Origin: Jannaschia maritima
GTDB taxonomy: Bacteria; Pseudomonadota; Alphaproteobacteria; Rhodobacterales; Rhodobacteraceae
Assembly: GCF_030973515.1 (NCBI RefSeq)
Contig: NZ_JARGZA010000004.1
Location: 124,001-188,000 of the forward strand
Reading direction: 5' to 3'
Length of the DNA stretch: 64,000 nt
Position 1 is the first letter of the stretch; each line of letters opens with the position of its first letter. Positions 58,839 through 64,000 of the stretch are shown one piece after another. The translations under genes and the position numbers were made by a program. The notes under the pieces are model-generated. The model was not told the origin of the DNA. It did not search any database and saw nothing but the letters and a program-made list of their open reading frames with translations.

Positions 58839-60623
58839 ATGCACGTCTATCGCACGCATACCTGCGCGGGGCTGCGCGAAGGGGATGTCGGCCAGGACGT
58901 GCGGCTGGCGGGCTGGGTCCACCGGATCCGCGACCACGGCGGCGTGCTGTTCATCGACCTGCGCGACCATTACGGCGTCACCCAGCTTTTGGCCGACGAG
59001 GACAGCCCCGTCTTCGCGCAGTTGGAGCGGTTGAGGGCCGAGACCTGCATCCGCATCGACGGCAGCGTGAAGGCGCGCGACCCCGCGCTGGTCAACGACG
59101 CGATCCCCACGGGCCGGGTGGAGGTGTTCGTCCGCGACCTGGAGGTCCTGGGCGGCGTCGACGGCGACCTGCCCCTGCCCGTGTTCGGCGACCAGGACTA
59201 TCCGGAGGAGACGCGCCTGCGCTACCGGTTCCTGGACCTGCGGCGCGACAGCATGCAGCGCAACATGACGCTGCGCTCCGACGTGGTGCGCGACATCCGG
59301 GAACGGATGTGGGGCCTGGGGTTCCGCGAGCACCAGACGCCGATCATCACCGCGTCCAGCCCCGAAGGGGCGCGGGACTTCATCGTGCCCAGCCGCCTGC
59401 ATCCGGGCAAGGTGTACGCGCTGCCGCAGGCGCCGCAGCAGTTCAAGCAGCTGCTGATGGTGTCGGGCTTCGACAAGTACTTCCAGATCGCGCCCTGCTT
59501 CCGGGACGAGGATCCGCGCGCCGACCGGTCGCCCACCGACTTCTATCAGCTGGACCTAGAGATGTCGTTCGTCACGCAGGACGACGTGTTCGACACCGTG
59601 GCCCCCGTGGTCGCGGGCGTGTTCGAACGGTTCGGCGGGGGGAAAGCGGTAGACGCGCCGGGGGACTGGCCGCGGATCCCCTATGCGGAGGCGTTGCAGA
59701 AGTACGGGACCGACAAGCCCGACCTGCGCAACCCGATCGCCATGCAGGACGTCAGCGAGCATTTCCGCGGCTCCGGCTTCGCAATCTTCGCGTCGCTGCT
59801 GGAGAAGGCGGGCACGGAGGTGCGCGCCATCCCCGCGCCGACGGGCGGGTCGCGCAAGTTCTGCGACCGGATGAACAAGTACGCCCAGGGCGAGGGGCTG
59901 CCTGGGATGGGCTACATCTTCTGGCGCGACGGCGACGACGGGCTGGAGGCCGCAGGACCGCTGGCGAAGAACATCGGGCCGGAGCGGACGGAGGCGATCC
60001 GGCAGCAGCTGGGTTTGGCGTCCGGCGATGCGGCGTTCTTCCTGGGGGGCCGAGCCGCCGACTTCGAAGGCGTCGCGGGGCGGGCGCGCACGGTGATCGG
60101 GACCGAGCTGGGGCTGGTGGACGCGGACCGCTTCGCCTTTGCCTGGATCGTGGACTTCCCGATGTTCGAGCGCGACGACGCGGGCAAGGTCGATTTCAGC
60201 CACAACCCGTTCTCCATGCCGCAGGGCGGGATGGACGCGCTGGCGGGCGACCCCGAAGGGGTGCTGGGTTTCCAGTACGACCTGGCCTGCAACGGGTACG
60301 AGCTGATCTCCGGCGCGATCCGGAACCACAGGCTGGACGTCATGTACCGCGCGTTCGAGATCGCGGGATACGGGCGGGACGAGGTCGAGAAGCGGTTCGG
60401 CGGGATGGTGAAGGCGTTCCGCTACGGCGCCCCGCCCCACGGCGGCTGCGCGGCGGGCATCGACCGCATCGTGATGCTGCTGGCCGGCGAGGAGAACATC
60501 CGCGAGGTCATGCTGTTCCCGATGAACCAGCGGGCGGAGGATCTGATGATGGGCGCCCCCAGCGACCCCCTGCCCGGCCAGTTGATGGAGCTGGGCCTGC
60601 GCGCGCTGCCACGCGACGGCTGA
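58839..60623 (+). CDS. aspS: aspartyl-tRNA synthetase
   Basis: Class IIb synthetase (594 aa) charging tRNAAsp; where GatCAB occurs, the enzyme is often non-discriminating and also makes Asp-tRNAAsn. The OB-fold anticodon domain at the start ('[26 protein letters not shown]') is followed by the class II catalytic core ('[24 protein letters not shown]', motif 2) and motif 3 ('[27 protein letters not shown]'). The bacterial GAD insertion domain is present between. ATG 58839 follows 'caggggtta'. Confidence 0.96.
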   Translation: MHVYRTHTCAGLREGDVGQDVRLAGWVHRIRDHGGVLFIDLRDHYGVTQLLADEDSPVFAQLERLRAETCIRIDGSVKARDPALVNDAIPTGRVEVFVRDLEVLGGVDGDLPLPVFGDQDYPEETRLRYRFLDLRRDSMQRNMTLRSDVVRDIRERMWGLGFREHQTPIITASSPEGARDFIVPSRLHPGKVYALPQAPQQFKQLLMVSGFDKYFQIAPCFRDEDPRADRSPTDFYQLDLEMSFVTQDDVFDTVAPVVAGVFERFGGGKAVDAPGDWPRIPYAEALQKYGTDKPDLRNPIAMQDVSEHFRGSGFAIFASLLEKAGTEVRAIPAPTGGSRKFCDRMNKYAQGEGLPGMGYIFWRDGDDGLEAAGPLAKNIGPERTEAIRQQLGLASGDAAFFLGGRAADFEGVAGRARTVIGTELGLVDADRFAFAWIVDFPMFERDDAGKVDFSHNPFSMPQGGMDALAGDPEGVLGFQYDLACNGYELISGAIRNHRLDVMYRAFEIAGYGRDEVEKRFGGMVKAFRYGAPPHGGCAAGIDRIVMLLAGEENIREVMLFPMNQRAEDLMMGAPSDPLPGQLMELGLRALPRDG

Positions 60624-60648
60624 GGCACACGTCCGGACGCCCGCCCCT

Positions 60649-61593
60649 TCAACGCCAGTCGAAGAACCCCGCAGGCGCGCGGCCCAGCAGGTCGCGGCCC
60701 ATCGCGGCGCCCAGGGCGTCGGCGTCCGCCGCGGCGCCTTCGCCCGACACCTCCAACGCGTCCGATCCGTCGGGGCGCAACACCTCGCCCCGGAAGGACA
60801 GCGTGCCGTCCGACAGGTCGGCCAGGCCCGCGATGGGCGTTTCGCAGGACCCGTCGAGGACGCGCAGGAAGGCGCGTTCGCAGGCGATGCGCGTGCCGGT
60901 CGGCGCATCGTGGATGGGGGCCAGCAGGGCGGCCACGCGGTCGTCGCCGCGCCGCCGCTCGATCCCGATGGCGCCCTGCGCCACGGCGGGCAGCATGTCG
61001 GCGGGGTCGATGGCGGTGTGGGGCACGTCGGTCATGGACAGGCGGTTCAGGCCCGCCCGTGCCAGGAAGGTCGCCGCCGCCACGCGGTCGCGCAGCTTGC
61101 CCATGCGGGTCTGCACGTTGCCCCGGAACTCGACCAGGTGCAGGTCGGGTCGCCGCCGGGCCAGTTGCGCGCGCCGCCGCAGGGACGAGGTGCCGACGGT
61201 CGCGCCCCGGGGCAGGTCGGCCAGACGAAGGCCGTCGAGGGACACGAAGGCGTCGCGCACGTCCTCGCGCGGGAGGAACACGTCGAGGACTAGGCCGTCG
61301 GGTTGCAGCGTGGGCATGTCCTTCGTGGAATGGACCGCCAGGTCGATGTCGCCCGCGAGCAACTGTTCCTCGATCTCGCGGGTGAACAGGCCCTTGCCCC
61401 CGATCTCCTTCAGGGGGCGGTCGACGATGCGGTCGCCGGTGGTCTTGATGACCACCACGGCGAAGCAGTCGTCGTCCAGACCGTGCGCCGTCCTCAGCCG
61501 GTCCCGCGTCTCGTGCGCCTGCGCCAGGGCCAGCGGGGAGCCGCGCGTGCCGATGCGCAGGGGGTTCGACGGGTCGGGCAGATCGGCGGGCAT
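60649..61593 (-). CDS. hemC: hydroxymethylbilane synthase (porphobilinogen deaminase)
   Basis: Polymerises four porphobilinogens to preuroporphyrinogen (314 aa). 'LRIGTRGSPLALAQAHETRDRL' starts domain 1; 'KDMPTLQPDGL' and 'SSLRRRAQLARRRPDLHLVEFRGNVQTRMGKL' hold the substrate-binding arginines. The dipyrromethane Cys is in 'LDGSCETPIAGLA'. ATG 61593. Divergent from hemE with a 79-base shared regulatory gap. Confidence 0.96.
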   Translation of the reverse strand: MPADLPDPSNPLRIGTRGSPLALAQAHETRDRLRTAHGLDDDCFAVVVIKTTGDRIVDRPLKEIGGKGLFTREIEEQLLAGDIDLAVHSTKDMPTLQPDGLVLDVFLPREDVRDAFVSLDGLRLADLPRGATVGTSSLRRRAQLARRRPDLHLVEFRGNVQTRMGKLRDRVAAATFLARAGLNRLSMTDVPHTAIDPADMLPAVAQGAIGIERRRGDDRVAALLAPIHDAPTGTRIACERAFLRVLDGSCETPIAGLADLSDGTLSFRGEVLRPDGSDALEVSGEGAAADADALGAAMGRDLLGRAPAGFFDWR

Positions 61594-61614
61594 GGTCGGG
61601 TCCGTCAGGTTCGG

Positions 61615-61653
61615 TTGACACTGTGTTCCCGTCTGGACAGGGGTTGTCCAGAC
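61615..61653. promoter_or_regulatory. hemC-hemE regulatory region: TGT-N12-ACA and inverted repeat
   Basis: The divergent gap carries TTGACA (61615-61620), TGT-N12-ACA (61622-61639; the consensus of the CrtJ/PpsR tetrapyrrole repressors) and a perfect 9-bp inverted repeat GTCTGGACA / TGTCCAGAC (61631-61639, 61645-61653) with a 5-base spacer. The repeat overlaps the expected -10 region of a hemE promoter, so repressor binding here would block transcription. Confidence 0.5.
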
Positions 61654-61672
61654 GTTTCGCCCGGGGGATCCG

Positions 61673-62722
61673 ATGTCCAGCACCAAGCCCATCCTGCGCG
61701 CCCTGGCGGGCGAGGTCCTGTCCACGCCCCCGGCCTGGATGATGCGGCAGGCCGGGCGCTATCTGCCGGAATACCGGGCCACCCGCGCGAAGGCGGGGGA
61801 CTTCCTGTCGCTGTGCTACGACCCGGATCTGGCGACCGAAGTGACGTTGCAGCCGATCCGCCGCTACGACTTCGACGCGGCCATCCTGTTCGCCGACATC
61901 CTGTTGGTGCCCCAGGCGCTGGGCGCGGATCTGTGGTTCGTCACGGGCGAGGGGCCGCGCCTGTCCACGATCACCGACCGCGCGGGCGTCGACGCGCTGC
62001 GTCCCACGGACGCGATCCACGAGACGCTGGCCCCCATCTATCAGACGGTGCGCAACCTGGCGGGGGCGTTGCCGGGCCACGTGGCGCTGATCGGGTTCGC
62101 GGGCGCGCCCTGGACGGTCGCGACCTATATGATCGCGGGGCGGGGCACGCCGGACCAGGCGCCCGCGCATGCGTTGAAGGACGGGGACCGCGCGACGTTC
62201 GCGGCGCTGATCGACCGCATCACGGACGCCACGGTGGAATACCTGTCCGCCCAGATCGACGCGGGCGCGGAGGTGGTGAAGATCTTCGATTCGTGGGCCG
62301 GTTCGCTCAAGGGCCGCGACCTGGACGACTTCGCCATCGAACCCGCGCGCCGGATCACCGCCGCCCTGAAGGCGCGCCACCCCGGCATCCCGGTCATCGC
62401 CTTCCCGCGCGGCGCGGGCACGCGCAACGAAGGGATGCACGCGGCCACGGGCGCGGACTGCATCGCGCTGGACGACGACGTGGACGTGGGCTGGGCCGCG
62501 GCGCACGTGCAGAGCGGCGGCTGCGTGCAGGGCAACCTGAAGTCGTCGCACATGGTCACCGGCGGCGACGCCCTGGTGGCGGAGGTGCGGCGCATCCGCG
62601 ACGGGTTCCGGGGCGGGCCGCACATCTTCAACCTGGGCCACGGCATCACGCCGGACGCGGATCCCGACAACGTCGCCCTGATGCTGGACACCCTGCGCGA
62701 GGATGCGCGTGCGACGGCCTGA
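61673..62722 (+). CDS. hemE: uroporphyrinogen decarboxylase
   Basis: Decarboxylates uroporphyrinogen III to coproporphyrinogen III (349 aa). Signatures: '[18 protein letters not shown]' (N-terminal), '[15 protein letters not shown]', '[14 protein letters not shown]' and 'GGCVQGNL' with '[16 protein letters not shown]'. Full length. It is divergent from hemC and shares its regulatory gap. Confidence 0.96.
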   Translation: MSSTKPILRALAGEVLSTPPAWMMRQAGRYLPEYRATRAKAGDFLSLCYDPDLATEVTLQPIRRYDFDAAILFADILLVPQALGADLWFVTGEGPRLSTITDRAGVDALRPTDAIHETLAPIYQTVRNLAGALPGHVALIGFAGAPWTVATYMIAGRGTPDQAPAHALKDGDRATFAALIDRITDATVEYLSAQIDAGAEVVKIFDSWAGSLKGRDLDDFAIEPARRITAALKARHPGIPVIAFPRGAGTRNEGMHAATGADCIALDDDVDVGWAAAHVQSGGCVQGNLKSSHMVTGGDALVAEVRRIRDGFRGGPHIFNLGHGITPDADPDNVALMLDTLREDARATA

Positions 62723-62764
62723 AGGGGCCGTACCCCCGCGCCATCCGCCCCGGGCGTCCCGGCC

Positions 62765-63919
62765 ATGACCGCCACATCGGACTTCGTCGTGATCGGCGCT
62801 GGCATGATGGGCGCGCCCTGCGCGCGCCACCTGGCGGAGGCCGGACATTCCGTGGCCCTGATCGCCGCGCCCGAAACGCGGCAGGGTCCCGGCCCGCGCG
62901 CGAGCCACTGGGACGCGGGGCGCATCACCCGCCGCGTCGCGTCCGACCCCGACTGGTCCCTCCTGTCCCGACGCTCCATCGCCCGGTATCGGGATCTGGA
63001 GGCGCGGTCGGGCGAGCGGTTCTTCGGCGAGGTCGGGGCCGTGATGGCGGGGCTGCGCGAAGGCCCGCTGACGGGCTTCACCGACGGGTTGCTGACCGTC
63101 GCGGAAGGGCTGGACGACCCCCGCCCCTCCATCGGTCCGGACGGTCACGGCTGGACGCTGCCGCCCGGCTCCGTCGCCAGCCACGAGCGTCGCCTGGGCG
63201 GCTGGATCGACCCCCGCGCCGCCGCCCGCGCGCAGATCGCCTGCGCGCGCGACGCGGGATGCGTGGTCCACCACGGCCATGCGGTCGCGCGCGACGGCGC
63301 CGCGGTCACACTGGCGGACGGCACGCGCCTGTCCGGGGGCCACGTCGTCGTCGCGACCGGCCCCCACGCCGCCAGCGACGGCCTGCTGCCCGGGCGGCCC
63401 AGGCTGACCGTGTGGGGCCGCACGGTCGCCTTCGTGCGCGTGTCCGAAGCGGAAGCCGCGCGCCTGGCGGACCTGCCGACCTGCATCTGGGTGCCGGGGC
63501 CGGACTGGGATCACGACCTCTATGCCCTGCCGCCGATCCGGTATCCGGACGGGCGGCACTACCTGAAGATCGGGGGCGAGGTGGTCAGCCCGGTGCTGCA
63601 CGACGCGGAGGCCATCCGCGCCTGGTACGCCACGCCCGGCGACGCGGCCGTGGGCGAGCGCCTGCTGGCGGCTTTGCGCCTCGCCCTGCCCGGCCTGGCG
63701 GAAGCGGGGACGCACACCGAATCCTGTGCCGTGGTGTGGTCGGACACGGGATACCCCTATGTCGACGCGGCGGGGCCGGGCGTCACCGTGCTGTGCGGCG
63801 GCAACGGGGCGGCCGCGAAGTCGGGGGACGAGATCGGGCGGCTGGGCGCCGTCGTCGCGTCGGGCGGGTCGCTGGACGGCGAAGGCTACGCGGCGGACTT
63901 CCGGGCGGTGTGGGACTAG
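62765..63919 (+). CDS. FAD-dependent oxidoreductase, DAO/DadA-like (384 aa)
   Basis: D-amino-acid-dehydrogenase-type flavoprotein. The N-terminal FAD fingerprint is 'SDFVVIGAGMMGAPCARHLAEAGHSVALI' (GxGxxG), the middle has 'HVVVATGPHAASDGLLPG' and the C-terminus 'VTVLCGGNGAAAKSGDEIGRLGAVV'. It probably oxidises an amine or amino acid; the substrate is not identifiable. It starts 43 bases after hemE. The final 81 bases of the window after it contain no recognisable feature. Confidence 0.85.
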   Translation: MTATSDFVVIGAGMMGAPCARHLAEAGHSVALIAAPETRQGPGPRASHWDAGRITRRVASDPDWSLLSRRSIARYRDLEARSGERFFGEVGAVMAGLREGPLTGFTDGLLTVAEGLDDPRPSIGPDGHGWTLPPGSVASHERRLGGWIDPRAAARAQIACARDAGCVVHHGHAVARDGAAVTLADGTRLSGGHVVVATGPHAASDGLLPGRPRLTVWGRTVAFVRVSEAEAARLADLPTCIWVPGPDWDHDLYALPPIRYPDGRHYLKIGGEVVSPVLHDAEAIRAWYATPGDAAVGERLLAALRLALPGLAEAGTHTESCAVVWSDTGYPYVDAAGPGVTVLCGGNGAAAKSGDEIGRLGAVVASGGSLDGEGYAADFRAVWD

Positions 63920-64000
63920 GGGGACGCGCGCTCGACGCGGGCGGGGGCATCCCGTCGCGCGCCTGGGTTCAATGCCACTTCGCCAGGGGCGGCATGGACA

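Overview
The window is 64 kb of chromosomal DNA at roughly 70% G+C. It most resembles a Rhodobacterales-type alphaproteobacterium (Roseobacter/Jannaschia-like). That reading rests on an iron-sulfur bacterial photolyase coupled to an SDR, a GatCA pair, a Mn-type pyrophosphatase, a HTH gene next to a HisN-like phosphatase, a CtrA-type TTAA-N7-TTAA box, a class A RNase P RNA and the general gene content. The genus is inference. No rRNA, tRNA, CRISPR array, insertion sequence or prophage was seen.

Region 1 (1-17.9 kb) is accessory metabolism and stress. A plus-strand run holds an EamA exporter (cut by the window edge), an alpha/beta hydrolase, a Tat-exported aldo/keto reductase, a three-subunit PaoABC-type periplasmic aldehyde oxidoreductase, a small lipoprotein, a Tat-exported MsrB, a histidine-phosphatase/SnoaL fusion and a RidA protein. 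After it come small NTF2-like and monooxygenase-like proteins, an exported paralogue of the hydrolase, a cytochrome P460-like protein, LysE and MFS exporters, and three regulators (two LysR, one AraC). Together they look like carbonyl detoxification and oxidative-damage repair at the cell envelope.

Region 2 (18-27.1 kb, minus strand) is cell-wall morphogenesis: mreB-mreC-mreD-mrdA-rodA with overlapping stops and starts. Upstream are a pesticin-type muramidase pair and leuA, which is preceded by a leucine-rich leader peptide.

Region 3 (27.1-43.4 kb) holds an SDR/photolyase pair, an acyltransferase, a 19-unit MORN protein, NAD synthetase, a lipase-like protein, a second EamA exporter, a DUF2161 protein, Mn-pyrophosphatase, a HAD hydrolase, a CtrA-box small membrane protein, a cupin, gatC-gatA, an AmpD-like amidase and rnpB.

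Region 4 (43.5-54.4 kb) holds a PAS protein, rpmG, a GNAT enzyme, an mhqO/mhqD-like pair, a bacterial voltage-gated sodium channel, a Bax-inhibitor-1 protein, a LysR regulator, an HTH protein with a HisN-like phosphatase, thymidine kinase, a FabH-type synthase and an orphan BrnA-like protein. It ends in a low-G+C VapBC45-like toxin-antitoxin locus whose toxin gene carries an in-frame stop.

Region 5 (54.4-64 kb) is core metabolism: carB with a palindromic element inside its reading frame, a HAD homologue that has lost its nucleophile, aspS, divergent hemC/hemE and an FAD oxidoreductase.

The most unusual non-coding signal is a family of 11-bp-periodic GCAGAC repeats at three separate intergenic sites (18.1, 36.8 and 52.6 kb). 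All three end in the same variant unit.
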